Notes: generated by a model not told the origin, from the letters alone. 29,618 nucleotides of DNA from CAYZXU01 sp964482535 (GCA_964482535.1 CAYZXU010000020.1:1-29618); one strand, 5' to 3'. Shown: positions 7,177 through 15,804, counted from the first letter of the stretch. Made by a program: numbers and translations.

Positions 7177-7868
7177 AGAAACAACTCCTTTTTTTTAAAT
7201 ATTCAGCGGAACCTTTGAAAAAAGGTTTAATTTCGTATGTCTGCATGGTTGTGGAATGATATTGTTTTTGCTTGACCCTCTCAAGCTGCTTGTGCGCGCC
7301 ACGGCATGGGAGTAAACTTTGGGGGTGAAAATACTTTAGTATATAAATACTGCTATTAAATTTATTAACATAAATACTATCCAAAGGCAAGAGCCTTGAC
7401 AGGTTATTGCGCAGAATGTACAAATTATCTCGCTGCATGATTCCCCATGAGAATGCAGAGCAGGTTTTATTTTTTTTACTTCTTTTTAAATTCAAAATTT
7501 TTGATTATCTGATGACAAACAAAATTATATAGGGGTTCAAGATATTTTCAGGAAAAATTATAAATGAAAAATTTAACGATTTTCCAGCGGCTTGTGCTAA
7601 GTTATATAGCAATTTTTGTTGTTGTCGTGGCTTTTGGTGGATACATAACTGTCAAGCTCATCCAGTTGAACAAAATAACCAGTTCAATAAGTTCAAGTGA
7701 TATTAAGATAATCCGGCTTTCCAACCTTCTAAGAGATTCATTTATTTCCCAGACGGGTTTTGGTAAAAAATATATTATTTCAGGTGATCATGATTTTTAT
7801 GATCAGTTTTTTAAAGCGGAAGAGTCAATTCAAAAAAATCTTTTGAAGTTGAGGGTGCTTTTAAGCTC
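7163..7868. repeat. Tandem duplication, left unit
   Basis: This unit is repeated without any difference that I could find at 7866-8571 (period 703 bp). It holds the first codons of the HD-GYP regulator, the whole intergenic control region, and the first 102 codons of the sensor kinase. The junction shares a 3-bp CTC between the two parental ends, typical of microhomology-mediated duplication. Confidence 0.95.
7396..7424 (+). promoter_or_regulatory. Sigma-70-type promoter, left duplicate
   Basis: TTGACA (7396-7401), a 17-base spacer, then TACAAA (7419-7424). It points to the truncated kinase fragment at 7564. It is identical to the copy at 8099. Confidence 0.5.
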
Positions 7869-7881
7869 GTTTTATTCATAG
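7564..7881 (+). pseudogene. Truncated duplicate of the sensor kinase N-terminus
   Basis: The reading frame is identical to the first 102 residues of the kinase at 8267, then runs across the duplication junction into three foreign residues (FYS) and a stop. It keeps the first transmembrane helix (about 11-33) and part of the periplasmic sensor region, but lacks the second helix, HAMP, histidine and ATPase domains. It retains the same ribosome binding site and promoter as the intact gene, so a membrane-anchored 105-residue fragment could be made. It is most simply a by-product of the duplication. Confidence 0.85.
7811..7879 (-). pseudogene. Duplicate start of the HD-GYP regulator, four codons then out of context
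   Basis: In the right repeat unit the regulator's ribosome binding site and ATG are preserved, but after M-N-K-T the frame enters antisense kinase sequence and stops after 22 residues. Transcription from the duplicated regulator promoter would therefore yield antisense RNA against the left kinase fragment. Confidence 0.7.
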
Positions 7882-8571
7882 AAACAACTCCTTTTTTTTA
7901 AATATTCAGCGGAACCTTTGAAAAAAGGTTTAATTTCGTATGTCTGCATGGTTGTGGAATGATATTGTTTTTGCTTGACCCTCTCAAGCTGCTTGTGCGC
8001 GCCACGGCATGGGAGTAAACTTTGGGGGTGAAAATACTTTAGTATATAAATACTGCTATTAAATTTATTAACATAAATACTATCCAAAGGCAAGAGCCTT
8101 GACAGGTTATTGCGCAGAATGTACAAATTATCTCGCTGCATGATTCCCCATGAGAATGCAGAGCAGGTTTTATTTTTTTTACTTCTTTTTAAATTCAAAA
8201 TTTTTGATTATCTGATGACAAACAAAATTATATAGGGGTTCAAGATATTTTCAGGAAAAATTATAAATGAAAAATTTAACGATTTTCCAGCGGCTTGTGC
8301 TAAGTTATATAGCAATTTTTGTTGTTGTCGTGGCTTTTGGTGGATACATAACTGTCAAGCTCATCCAGTTGAACAAAATAACCAGTTCAATAAGTTCAAG
8401 TGATATTAAGATAATCCGGCTTTCCAACCTTCTAAGAGATTCATTTATTTCCCAGACGGGTTTTGGTAAAAAATATATTATTTCAGGTGATCATGATTTT
8501 TATGATCAGTTTTTTAAAGCGGAAGAGTCAATTCAAAAAAATCTTTTGAAGTTGAGGGTGCTTTTAAGCTC
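7866..8571. repeat. Tandem duplication, right unit
   Basis: This is the second copy of the 703-bp period. Left-hand context at the junction is TTTTAAGCTC joined to GTTTTATTCAT. The right end continues into the intact kinase gene with CAGATGAAAAG. This unit therefore provides the functional promoter and N-terminus of the kinase at 8267. Confidence 0.95.
8099..8127 (+). promoter_or_regulatory. Sigma-70-type promoter of the sensor kinase operon, right duplicate
   Basis: TTGACA (8099-8104), a 17-base spacer, then TACAAA (8122-8127), about 140 bases before the kinase ATG. The -35 box is a perfect consensus and the -10 box is partial. The long leader may hold further control sites. Confidence 0.5.
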
Positions 8572-9727
8572 AGATGAAAAGAACGAGCTGATTTCTAAAA
8601 TTGAAAGAATGCATGACCTTTTTTTAGATATAATTAAAAAGGAGTTTGATAAAAGCAGCTCCAGAGTTTCACCTGATATTGAAAAGAATCAAGCTGAAAA
8701 GGAGTATTATCTTAACCGGATTGTTGGAAGTATTGAAAAAATAATAGTGACTGCCAAAACAGACGTTGATGAAAAGATTCAAGAGTCGGAAAAGTTGGGC
8801 GTTAACACCTTGAAACTTACAGTAATTATTAATGCAACCGCCATGATTATGGCATTTATAATTGCATTTTTTAATGCCAGAATTATTAACAGATCGATTA
8901 TTGATCTCATGAAAGGAACAAGAGCAATAGCAAGAGGCGAGTTTAAAAAGCACCTGGAAATAGATTCCCCTCCTGAGATTCATGAACTTGCCGATGCCTT
9001 TAATCTTATGTCTGACAGATTAAAGGAACTGGATGAGATGAAGGATGATTTTATTGCACATGTTTCCCATGAACTCAGAACCCCTCTAACTGTAATCAGA
9101 GAGGCATCGGATCTTCTTTTTGAAGGTATGGTTTTTGAAGGTATGGCAGAAACACAGGAAGATAAGCAGGTGAAACTGCTTACCATAATAAGCGAAGAAT
9201 GTGAAAGGTTAATAGGTTTTGTCAACAGAACTCTTGACCTTTCAAAAATGGATGCGGGGATGATGGAATATGTGCTGGAAAAGTGCAACATAGCATCTTT
9301 GATCAGGGAAAATATTTCAAAAATACAGCCTGTTGTCGAAAAAAAAAGGATAATAATTACAAACAAAGTTCCATCTGATTTGCCCCATGGCAAAGTTGAT
9401 ATGGAAAAAATTGGTCTGGTAATAGGCAATCTGTTGGGAAATGCAGTTAAATTTACGCCTGAAGGAGGGGAAGTGACTGTTGCCGCTTATTATTCCAAGG
9501 GAAAAAAGAAAAAATTTATTGAAATTGCTGTCTCTGATACCGGCTGCGGCATTGACGCTAATGACATGAAACATATTTTCAGTAAATTTATGAAAGTTAA
9601 GGGCAAGGGCACGGGGCTTGGTCTTTCCATAGCAAAGCACATAGTAAATGCTCACGGAGGTGAAATATGGTCAAAAAGCAAACCCGGAAAAGGAAGCAGT
9701 TTTTATTTCACAGTACCTGTTTTTTAA
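8267..9727 (+). CDS. Membrane sensor histidine kinase, GlrK/QseE-like
   Basis: This 486-residue inner-membrane kinase has a first transmembrane helix at about 11-33, a helical periplasmic sensor region (34-180), a second helix at about 183-205, HAMP (206-258), HisKA with phospho-acceptor H268 in HVSHELRTPL, and an ATPase domain (about 375-486). The ATPase domain shows the N box N388/N392 (NLLGNAVKF), the G1 box DTGCGI, and the G2 box GKGTGLGLSIAKHI. All catalytic motifs are intact. It is the first gene of a kinase-lipoprotein-sigma-54 activator operon, the order of glrK-qseG-glrR, so it is probably the partner of the regulator at 10172. AGGAAAA lies before the ATG. The gene's 5' end lies in the right unit of a tandem duplication. 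A 15-bp tandem repeat at 9117-9146 adds residues in the HisKA region. Confidence 0.93.
   Translation: MKNLTIFQRLVLSYIAIFVVVVAFGGYITVKLIQLNKITSSISSSDIKIIRLSNLLRDSFISQTGFGKKYIISGDHDFYDQFFKAEESIQKNLLKLRVLLSSDEKNELISKIERMHDLFLDIIKKEFDKSSSRVSPDIEKNQAEKEYYLNRIVGSIEKIIVTAKTDVDEKIQESEKLGVNTLKLTVIINATAMIMAFIIAFFNARIINRSIIDLMKGTRAIARGEFKKHLEIDSPPEIHELADAFNLMSDRLKELDEMKDDFIAHVSHELRTPLTVIREASDLLFEGMVFEGMAETQEDKQVKLLTIISEECERLIGFVNRTLDLSKMDAGMMEYVLEKCNIASLIRENISKIQPVVEKKRIIITNKVPSDLPHGKVDMEKIGLVIGNLLGNAVKFTPEGGEVTVAAYYSKGKKKKFIEIAVSDTGCGIDANDMKHIFSKFMKVKGKGTGLGLSIAKHIVNAHGGEIWSKSKPGKGSSFYFTVPVF
9117..9146 (+). repeat. 15-bp perfect tandem repeat within the kinase gene
   Basis: TTTTTGAAGGTATGG occurs twice in a row. 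It is in frame and encodes FEGMVFEGM after the phospho-histidine helix (residues 285-293), which looks like slippage in the loop between the two HisKA helices. Confidence 0.85.
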
Positions 9728-10206
9728 TATTTTTCATTATGCTGACAGTCTGTGGCTGTTTTTATCCAAAAAGCATGGGCTGCCCCCAAAAAAATAAATT
9801 TGAAAAAGCTGAAATTTTAACAAAAGAGGGAAAATATGTGGGGGCTGTTCAGGAGTATAATAATATTATGGGGTCTCACTCTAATAATATCATCCGTGCC
9901 AAAGCCTGCTTTTACGCCGGTTTGCTCTGGCTGCACCCTGATAACCCTGAAAAAAGTCGTGTGAAGGCACTTAAATATTTCAGGCTTGTCATAAAGGATT
10001 ATCCTGAATCTGATTTTAAGGATGAGTCTAAAATATTTATTCGCCTGATTACCGAGCTTGTTGAAAAAAAGAAAAATATCTCAAGGCTTGAGGGAAAAAT
10101 AAAAAGTTTGAAACAGAAACAAAAAAAGCTGGAAGATACCCAAAGAAAATTAAAGGAGATAGATATAGGAATTGAAAAAAAAAAGAGAGAAAGCCTTCTT
10201 AAATAA
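9667..10206 (+). CDS. Probable outer-membrane lipoprotein, QseG-like
   Basis: The 179-residue product has a basic N-terminus (KKQTRKRK), a hydrophobic stretch to about residue 28, and a lipobox-like VCGC with the lipidated cysteine at 31. The mature part looks helical and TPR-like (AEILTKEGKYVGAVQEYNNI, then YFRLVIKDYPES). It ends in a long charged coiled coil (about 120-179). I infer the role from position: a small lipoprotein lies between the kinase and sigma-54 activator genes in the glrK-qseG-glrR arrangement, where QseG interacts with the kinase. There is little sequence signature to confirm this. The start is supported by GGAGGT six bases before the ATG, and overlaps the kinase gene by 61 bases. 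It overlaps the following gene by 35 bases, so translation is probably coupled. Confidence 0.78.
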   Translation: MVKKQTRKRKQFLFHSTCFLIFFIMLTVCGCFYPKSMGCPQKNKFEKAEILTKEGKYVGAVQEYNNIMGSHSNNIIRAKACFYAGLLWLHPDNPEKSRVKALKYFRLVIKDYPESDFKDESKIFIRLITELVEKKKNISRLEGKIKSLKQKQKKLEDTQRKLKEIDIGIEKKKRESLLK

Positions 10207-11590
10207 AAATCATTCCAACGGTATTGGTTTGCCTGCCAACATTTTGGTCGTTGATGATGATGAAAATATTCTTGAAGTACTCAAATTAAGACTTGAGTCT
10301 AATGGATATAATGTTTTTGCTGCTGTCAATTCAAATTCTGCATTAAATATGGCAAAAAACACCCTGTTTGATCTTGCTCTTGTAGATTTAAAAATAGGAG
10401 ATGAAAACGGAGTAGAGTTAATGCAGGAACTTCATGTGATAATACCGGATATGCCTGTTTTAATCCTGACTGCCTACGGGACTATAAAGACAGCCGTGGA
10501 AGCAATGCAGCAGGGAGCTTTTGGTTATATTACCAAGCCGTTTAACAGCAGGGAACTTCTTCTGCAGATTAAAAACGGTCTTGATAAAAGCATCCTTTCA
10601 AGGGAAGTTAGAAGGCTTAAGATTCTTTTGGGTGAAAGATACGGCTTTAAAAATATAATAGGCAAAAGCAAAAAAATGCAGGAAAGCCTTGACCAGGTTG
10701 CCAGGGCGGCTGAAACGGATTCTAATGTATGTATTTATGGAGAAAGCGGCACAGGAAAAGAGCTTATTGCCAAGTCTATTCACCTGCTCAGCTCCAGAAA
10801 AGACAAATCCCTTATAACCATAAACTGTGCTTCTATCCCTGACGGTCTGTTTGAAGGGGAGCTGTTTGGTTATGAAAAAGGCGCTTTTACGGGCGCTTTT
10901 AAAAAAAAAAGAGGATTTTTCTCCCAGGCTGATAAGGGCTCAATTTTATTAGATGAAATTTCAGAATTGCCTGAAGCAATGCAGGCAAAGCTTCTGCGTG
11001 TTTTACAGGAAAAGCGCTTTTATCCCCTTGGTAGCGAAAAGGAGATAAAAGTAGACATAAGAATATTGGCGGCAACAAATAAAGATCTGGAGTTGGAGGT
11101 AAAGGCAGGCAGGTTTCGTGAAGATCTTTTTTATCGTATACATGTAATACCCTTATATCTTCCTCCACTCAGGGAAAGAAAAGAGGATATCCCCCTGCTT
11201 GTTGATCATTTTATGAAAAAAATTTCCAATGCCACAAAAAAGGATATAAAAGGTGTTTCAAACCAGGCTTTCAAAAAGCTCATGTCTTATGATTGGCCGG
11301 GTAACGTGCGAGAACTGGAAAATATAATAGAATATGCCGCTGTGATGACTCCATCGGATATTATCTCTGAAGATTTTATCCTGCAGACCAAAACAGTGGA
11401 AGATGAAAAAATAAAACCGTTGAAAGAGGCTAAAAACATATTTGAAAAGGATTATATTTCCAAAGTACTCTCATTAACCGGCGGAAATGTGAGCCAGGCA
11501 TCAAAGCTTGCAGGAAAGTACAGGGCTGATTTTTATGTGCTTTTAAAAAAACATAACCTTACGGCACAGGATTTTAAAATGTTGAAATAA
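10172..11590 (+). CDS. Sigma-54-dependent response regulator, GlrR/QseF-like (NtrC family)
   Basis: The 472-residue protein has a receiver domain (about 22-140: D28-D30, phospho-acceptor D72, K122), an AAA+ sigma-54 interaction domain (about 160-395) and a Fis-type helix-turn-helix (about 430-460). The AAA+ domain carries Walker A GESGTGKE (190-197), the GAFTGA loop (237-242) that contacts sigma-54, Walker B ILLDEI, and WPGNVREL (375-382). It would activate sigma-54 promoters when phosphorylated by the kinase encoded upstream. The start appears to be TTG inside the preceding gene, with AAAGGAG upstream; no ATG precedes the receiver domain. It is the last gene of the three-gene operon. No obvious sigma-54 (-24/-12) promoter was spotted nearby, so its targets are probably elsewhere. 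Confidence 0.93.
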   Translation: MKKKREKAFLNKNHSNGIGLPANILVVDDDENILEVLKLRLESNGYNVFAAVNSNSALNMAKNTLFDLALVDLKIGDENGVELMQELHVIIPDMPVLILTAYGTIKTAVEAMQQGAFGYITKPFNSRELLLQIKNGLDKSILSREVRRLKILLGERYGFKNIIGKSKKMQESLDQVARAAETDSNVCIYGESGTGKELIAKSIHLLSSRKDKSLITINCASIPDGLFEGELFGYEKGAFTGAFKKKRGFFSQADKGSILLDEISELPEAMQAKLLRVLQEKRFYPLGSEKEIKVDIRILAATNKDLELEVKAGRFREDLFYRIHVIPLYLPPLRERKEDIPLLVDHFMKKISNATKKDIKGVSNQAFKKLMSYDWPGNVRELENIIEYAAVMTPSDIISEDFILQTKTVEDEKIKPLKEAKNIFEKDYISKVLSLTGGNVSQASKLAGKYRADFYVLLKKHNLTAQDFKMLK

Positions 11591-11630
11591 ACAGTTTTTA
11601 TATTGGCTGAATCTTAAAAAATCGTATTCC

Positions 11631-11702
11631 GAGCCAATTTTAAAACGCCTCCTTGCGAAGTTTGCGCTTACCTGCCCGATCTTTGCGTCAGGCAAAAAAA
11701 TT
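11631..11702. repeat. Half-copy of the 142-bp palindromic repeat family
   Basis: GAGCCAATTTTAAAACGCC and GCCCGATCTTTGCGTCAGG match the left arm of the element at 3385-3431, with an extra inserted stretch between the two blocks. The right arm is missing. ATTGGCT (11612-11618) just before it can pair with AGCCAAT (11632-11638), which may serve as a weak terminator of the upstream operon. Confidence 0.6.
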
Positions 11703-11722
11703 AGCCGCACAGTTTAAAAAAA

Positions 11723-11751
11723 TTGACAAACTAATTTTTATAGATTATAAT
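11723..11751 (+). promoter_or_regulatory. Consensus sigma-70 promoter of dnaG-rpoD
   Basis: TTGACA (11723-11728), exactly 17 bases, then TATAAT (11746-11751): both hexamers are perfect. It lies about 145 bases before the dnaG start, giving a leader of roughly 135 bases. Confidence 0.8.
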
Positions 11752-11894
11752 TCATAGTTTTGATAAATTTGAGAAATAAGGGTTATGCAGCAGTGCATCC
11801 TTATAATTTATCTTTTGTTAAGGGTTCGCTTAAAATGTAAAGTTGTTTTTTAGCGAGTCCTCAAGATGCGCCTAAGATGCGGAGGATACTTTTC

Positions 11895-13721
11895 TTGGCA
11901 TTTTTCATTCCTGAAGACAAGATTGCAGAAATAAAAAGCAGATCCGATATAGTTGAATTTATTTCGGAATTTGTTCTCCTTAAAAATGCAGGTAAAAATT
12001 ATGTAGGGCTTTGCCCTTTTCATTCTGAAAAGACTCCTTCCTTTACAGTAAGCCCTGATAGACAGATTTTTTATTGTTTCGGGTGTGGTGCAGGTGGAAA
12101 TTTAATCAGCTTTTTGATGAAAAAAGACAGAATATCCTTTCCTGAAGCAGCCAGGATACTTGCAAAAAAATATGGGGTAAAAATTCCTGAAAAAAGAATT
12201 TCAGGGGAAGCTAAAAAACGAATAAGTGAAATTGAGGGTTTAAAATCCATTAACAGGCTTGCCATGGATTTTTACAGTCATGTTTTATTTAACACCAAGG
12301 CAGGTGAAAAAGGATTATATTATCTTGAAAAACGAGGGTTCAATAGAAAAACACTTAAAAATTTTAATATAGGGTTTGCACCTCATGGCTGGAGCAATCT
12401 TTTAAATTTTTTACGTAAAAAAAACATTAGCGATTCTCTTGCTCAAAAGGCGGGTCTTATAGTTCCAAAAAAAAATGGAGGGGGCTTTTACGATCGATTC
12501 AGAAACCGGATAATTTTTCCAATTTTTGACAATAACAGCGCTGTGACAGGTTTTGGAGGCAGGGTTTTAGACGATTCACTGCCAAAATATCTTAATTCAC
12601 CTGAAACCATTTTATACAATAAAAGCCGCTCTCTTTACGGCCTTAACATGGCTAAAGAAAAATGCAGAAAAACAGGAACGGTTTATATTGTTGAAGGATA
12701 TCTTGATCTTTTGTCCCTTTATCAGAACGGCATTGATAATTCAGTTGCCACTCTTGGGACATCACTCACTGCAGATCATCTCCAGCTTTTAAAAGCATAT
12801 GCTGAAAAAATAGTACTGGTGTATGACTCGGATGAGGCAGGCATAAAAGCGGCACACAGGTGCATAGAATTATTCTGGAAAAAACACATCAACTTTAAAG
12901 CTGGAGATACCAGCTTTAATAAAGAAAAAAATGTTGATACCCGTATTCTGGTGCTTCCCAGAGGACATGATCCTGCCTCCTACCTTTCCGAATTCGGCTT
13001 ATATTCTTTTCTTGACCATGCAAAAAAAGCTCAGGGCGTAATACCTTTTATAATAAGCTCGGCCGTTAACAAACACGGTCTTTCCACAGAAGGGAAAATA
13101 AAAATAGTTTCAGATGTAAGGTCTTCCATTGCAGCAGTTAATGATTATGTTGCAAGAGGACTTTATATAAAGGAATTGGCTGAAATTGCAGGTATCAATG
13201 AAGCAGTTATCCACGAAAGCATAAAAGAAGCAATGCCGGATATGCAAAGAACCGGTACTTTTAAAAAAGAAAAAGGCGCTGACAGAGAAAACAGGTTGGA
13301 AGAAAAAATAATTTCAATGATGCTTCAATTTTCCGATATTATACCTGAAATTAAAAAGAAAAATATTATCAGTTATTTTAGAGATGAAAAGTTTAAAGCC
13401 ATAGGCGACTTAATTATTGAAAATTTTGCTGTGATACATGGAAATGTTGCCGGCATAATCTCCTTAACTGACGATAAGCTTATAAGAAACACAGTAGCAT
13501 CTCTGGCGATAGTAGATGAAGCCTGGGAGTATAACGGATGCATGAAACTTTTGCAGCAGTTTGAAACAAACAAAACGCGTTCAAATAATACGTTATTAAA
13601 TAAAATTAAAGCAGCTGAAAAAGAGAGTGACTATGAACTACTTTTGGGATTATTAAAGCAAAAACAGAACCAGGCAGAAAAAAAAATCGCAGCAAACAAC
13701 CTTGATTTTGCAGGAGGATAA
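11895..13721 (+). CDS. dnaG: DNA primase
   Basis: It synthesises RNA primers at the replication fork. The N-terminal zinc-binding domain shows C40, H43, C61 and C64 (CPFH, then YCFGCGAGG). The central catalytic core contains FDNNSAVTGFGGR and the Toprim motifs VEGYLD and YDSDEAG. A helicase-binding C-terminal region follows. I place the start at TTG 11895: GGAGG at 11881-11885 is nine bases upstream, the protein then begins MAFFIPEDKI, and the zinc ligands take the same numbers as in E. coli DnaG. The in-frame ATG at 11877 lies before that ribosome binding site and would add six residues. Length is 608 residues. It is followed after five bases by rpoD, the classical macromolecular synthesis pair, here without rpsU. 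Confidence 0.96.
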   Translation: MAFFIPEDKIAEIKSRSDIVEFISEFVLLKNAGKNYVGLCPFHSEKTPSFTVSPDRQIFYCFGCGAGGNLISFLMKKDRISFPEAARILAKKYGVKIPEKRISGEAKKRISEIEGLKSINRLAMDFYSHVLFNTKAGEKGLYYLEKRGFNRKTLKNFNIGFAPHGWSNLLNFLRKKNISDSLAQKAGLIVPKKNGGGFYDRFRNRIIFPIFDNNSAVTGFGGRVLDDSLPKYLNSPETILYNKSRSLYGLNMAKEKCRKTGTVYIVEGYLDLLSLYQNGIDNSVATLGTSLTADHLQLLKAYAEKIVLVYDSDEAGIKAAHRCIELFWKKHINFKAGDTSFNKEKNVDTRILVLPRGHDPASYLSEFGLYSFLDHAKKAQGVIPFIISSAVNKHGLSTEGKIKIVSDVRSSIAAVNDYVARGLYIKELAEIAGINEAVIHESIKEAMPDMQRTGTFKKEKGADRENRLEEKIISMMLQFSDIIPEIKKKNIISYFRDEKFKAIGDLIIENFAVIHGNVAGIISLTDDKLIRNTVASLAIVDEAWEYNGCMKLLQQFETNKTRSNNTLLNKIKAAEKESDYELLLGLLKQKQNQAEKKIAANNLDFAGG

Positions 13722-13726
13722 ATTAT

Positions 13727-15517
13727 ATGGCAAAAAAATCCGATAAAAAGATGACAAAGGCAGGAAAAAAAAATACCTCATCGGATAAAAAGGCTAAGAA
13801 AAAAATTTCAAAAAAGCTATTAAAAGAGCTGATTCAAAAAGGGAAGAAAAAGGGTTTCTTGACATATAGTGATATTAACGATGCTCTGTCTGAAACAGTG
13901 TTTACCGCAGAAGCTATTGATGCAGCTCTTGTTGTTATAGGTGAAAAGAATATCCAGCTCATTGATGAGAAAAAAACAAAACTGCCGGATATCAAAAAAA
14001 AGAAGCCCGCAGGCAAAGCCGTCTCAATTTCTGATTTTGGCAGTGTAACCGATCCCATAAAGATGTATCTGAAAGAGATGGGTCTTGTTGCCCTGCTCAG
14101 CAGAGAAGGAGAGGTGAAAATAGCGACAAAAATTGAACAAGGCGAACAGCAAATTTTAAAAACAATTCTTGAAACATCCACGGGTGTAGATTGTATTATA
14201 TCACTGGCCGATAAGATTAAAAACGGAGAGTTAAGAGTTAAGCATGTGTTAAAAGATGTTGAGTACAGTGATTCTTATACAGATGAATATATTAATATCA
14301 CAAAATTCACGGAAACAATTTATATAATACAGGATATCCATAGAAAAAATAAAGAAGACCGAGGAAAACTATTTTCCTGTTCATTAAGCCAGGATGAAGA
14401 TCTTGCTGTTGAAAAAAAGATATCTGGAAGAAATAACAAGATTTTTACTCTTTTGAAAAACTGGAGATTTGAGAATGATGTTGTTGAAAAAAATGAAGCG
14501 ATTTTAAAAAAACAGGCTGACTGGTTTAATCATATGTATGATGAATTTACAGATTTTGCGAATACTATTAAGATATCAACAAAAAAACTGTTTATTAATT
14601 TAAAAGACAAAAACAGTTTTGTAGAATTTGTAATTAAAAAATCTGATTTAACTAAAGAAGAGACAGAACAGGCTTTTATAAGGTTAAAAGAGACTGAAGA
14701 TTTGATAAAAAAAAAGGAAAAAGAGCTTGCAATAACCAGCAAGAGCCTAAAAAAAATTTTATCAGATATATTTAAAGAAAATTTAAGAGTGAAAGCTGCC
14801 AAAAGTGAATTGACAAGGGCAAATTTACGTTTGGTTGTGAGCATAGCAAAAAAATATACAAACAGAGGTCTTCAATTCCTGGATTTAATTCAGGAGGGCA
14901 ACATAGGGTTGATGAAGGCTGTTGACAAGTTTGAATACAGGCGTGGTTATAAATTTTCAACATATGCAACCTGGTGGATAAGACAGTCCATAACGAGAGC
15001 GATTGCTGATCAGGCAAGGACTATCCGCATTCCCGTACATATGATAGAAACAATTAACAAGCTCATCAGAACATCAAGATATCTCGTGCAGGAGCTTGGA
15101 CGGGAGCCTAAACCTGAAGAGATCGCAGAGAAGATGGAGATCCCCCTTGACAAGGTCCGCAAGGTATTAAAAATAGCAAGGGAGCCCATATCCCTTGAAA
15201 CTCCCATAGGAGAAGAAGAGGACAGTTCTTTGGGTGATTTCATAGAAGACAAGAAGTTTGTACTTCCATCTGATGCAGCAGTCAGCATGAACCTTGCCGA
15301 ACAAACCAGAAAAATTCTTGCGACATTAACGCCCCGTGAAGAAAAAGTGCTGAGAATGCGTTTTGGAATAGGGGAAAAAGCTGATCATACACTTGAAGAG
15401 GTGGGGCAGGATTTTACCGTTACACGTGAAAGAATAAGACAGATTGAAGCAAAAGCATTAAGGAAATTAAGGCATCCCACAAGAAGTCGAAAATTAAAAA
15501 GTTTTATTGATGCTTGA
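13727..15517 (+). CDS. rpoD: RNA polymerase primary sigma factor (sigma-70)
   Basis: This is the 596-residue housekeeping sigma factor. The N-terminus is very lysine-rich, followed by a region 1.1-like helical domain. Region 1.2 starts at about DPIKMYLKEMG. A charged non-conserved stretch lies between regions 1.2 and 2. Region 2 holds ANLRLVVSIAKKYTNRGLQF, DLIQEGNIGLMKAVDKF and FSTYATWWIRQSI, the last recognising the -10 box. Region 3 holds RIPVHMIETINKL. Region 4.2 holds TLEEVGQDFTVTRERIRQIE, recognising the -35 box. GGAGG of the dnaG 3' end (GCAGGAGGATAAATT) serves as ribosome binding site, so translation is tightly coupled. The presence of consensus TTGACA/TATAAT upstream of this very operon fits the factor's specificity. 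Confidence 0.96.
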   Translation: MAKKSDKKMTKAGKKNTSSDKKAKKKISKKLLKELIQKGKKKGFLTYSDINDALSETVFTAEAIDAALVVIGEKNIQLIDEKKTKLPDIKKKKPAGKAVSISDFGSVTDPIKMYLKEMGLVALLSREGEVKIATKIEQGEQQILKTILETSTGVDCIISLADKIKNGELRVKHVLKDVEYSDSYTDEYINITKFTETIYIIQDIHRKNKEDRGKLFSCSLSQDEDLAVEKKISGRNNKIFTLLKNWRFENDVVEKNEAILKKQADWFNHMYDEFTDFANTIKISTKKLFINLKDKNSFVEFVIKKSDLTKEETEQAFIRLKETEDLIKKKEKELAITSKSLKKILSDIFKENLRVKAAKSELTRANLRLVVSIAKKYTNRGLQFLDLIQEGNIGLMKAVDKFEYRRGYKFSTYATWWIRQSITRAIADQARTIRIPVHMIETINKLIRTSRYLVQELGREPKPEEIAEKMEIPLDKVRKVLKIAREPISLETPIGEEEDSSLGDFIEDKKFVLPSDAAVSMNLAEQTRKILATLTPREEKVLRMRFGIGEKADHTLEEVGQDFTVTRERIRQIEAKALRKLRHPTRSRKLKSFIDA

Positions 15518-15657
15518 CAAAAAAATCTTTTTGAAGTTAATTTACAATTTTACTTAAAGGCATTTGAAAAAAAGGTTCAATTTTGCCCTGTAAGATCAAA
15601 TTGGACAAAAATAAATTTTTTTTACAAATGTCTTGTTTAGGCAGCAACTATTTTTCT

Positions 15658-15730
15658 GGGCCTGTAGCTCAGCTGGCAGAGCCACCGGCTCATAACCGGT
15701 AGGTCCCTGGTTCGATTCCAGGCGGGCCCA
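15658..15730 (+). tRNA. tRNA-Met, anticodon CAT (elongator type)
   Basis: A full 73-base cloverleaf: acceptor GGGCCTG pairs with CGGGCCC, the D stem is GCTC/GAGC, the anticodon stem is ACCGG/CCGGT with loop CTCATAA (anticodon at 15691-15693), and the T arm is CCTGG-TTCGATT-CCAGG with discriminator A. CCA is not encoded. The first acceptor pair is matched, and the anticodon stem lacks the three G-C pairs of an initiator, so it is an elongator tRNA-Met. A lysidine-modified tRNA-Ile2 cannot be fully excluded. Confidence 0.95.
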
Positions 15731-15804
15731 TTTTTAAAAATATGTGTATAGAGATGACAGAAAATGGATGATTTTGCTTTGCCCTAAATCAATACTACTA
15801 TCAA

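Noticed and set aside
7211..7240. Stretch TTTGAAAAAAGGTTTAATTT, similar to one after rpoD at about 15563
   Set aside because: Short and A/T-biased; the resemblance over about 20 bases is not enough to call a repeat family.
7169..7495. Minus-strand 108-residue open frame, repeated identically at 7872-8198
   Set aside because: It lies in the divergent control region, has no family features, and its repetition is explained entirely by the tandem duplication; the regulator downstream has its own strong ribosome binding site.
15561..15630. CATTTG...CAAATG and nested AATTT/AAATT pairing between rpoD and the tRNA
   Set aside because: Weak, AT-rich stems; could be a poor terminator of rpoD but not supportable.
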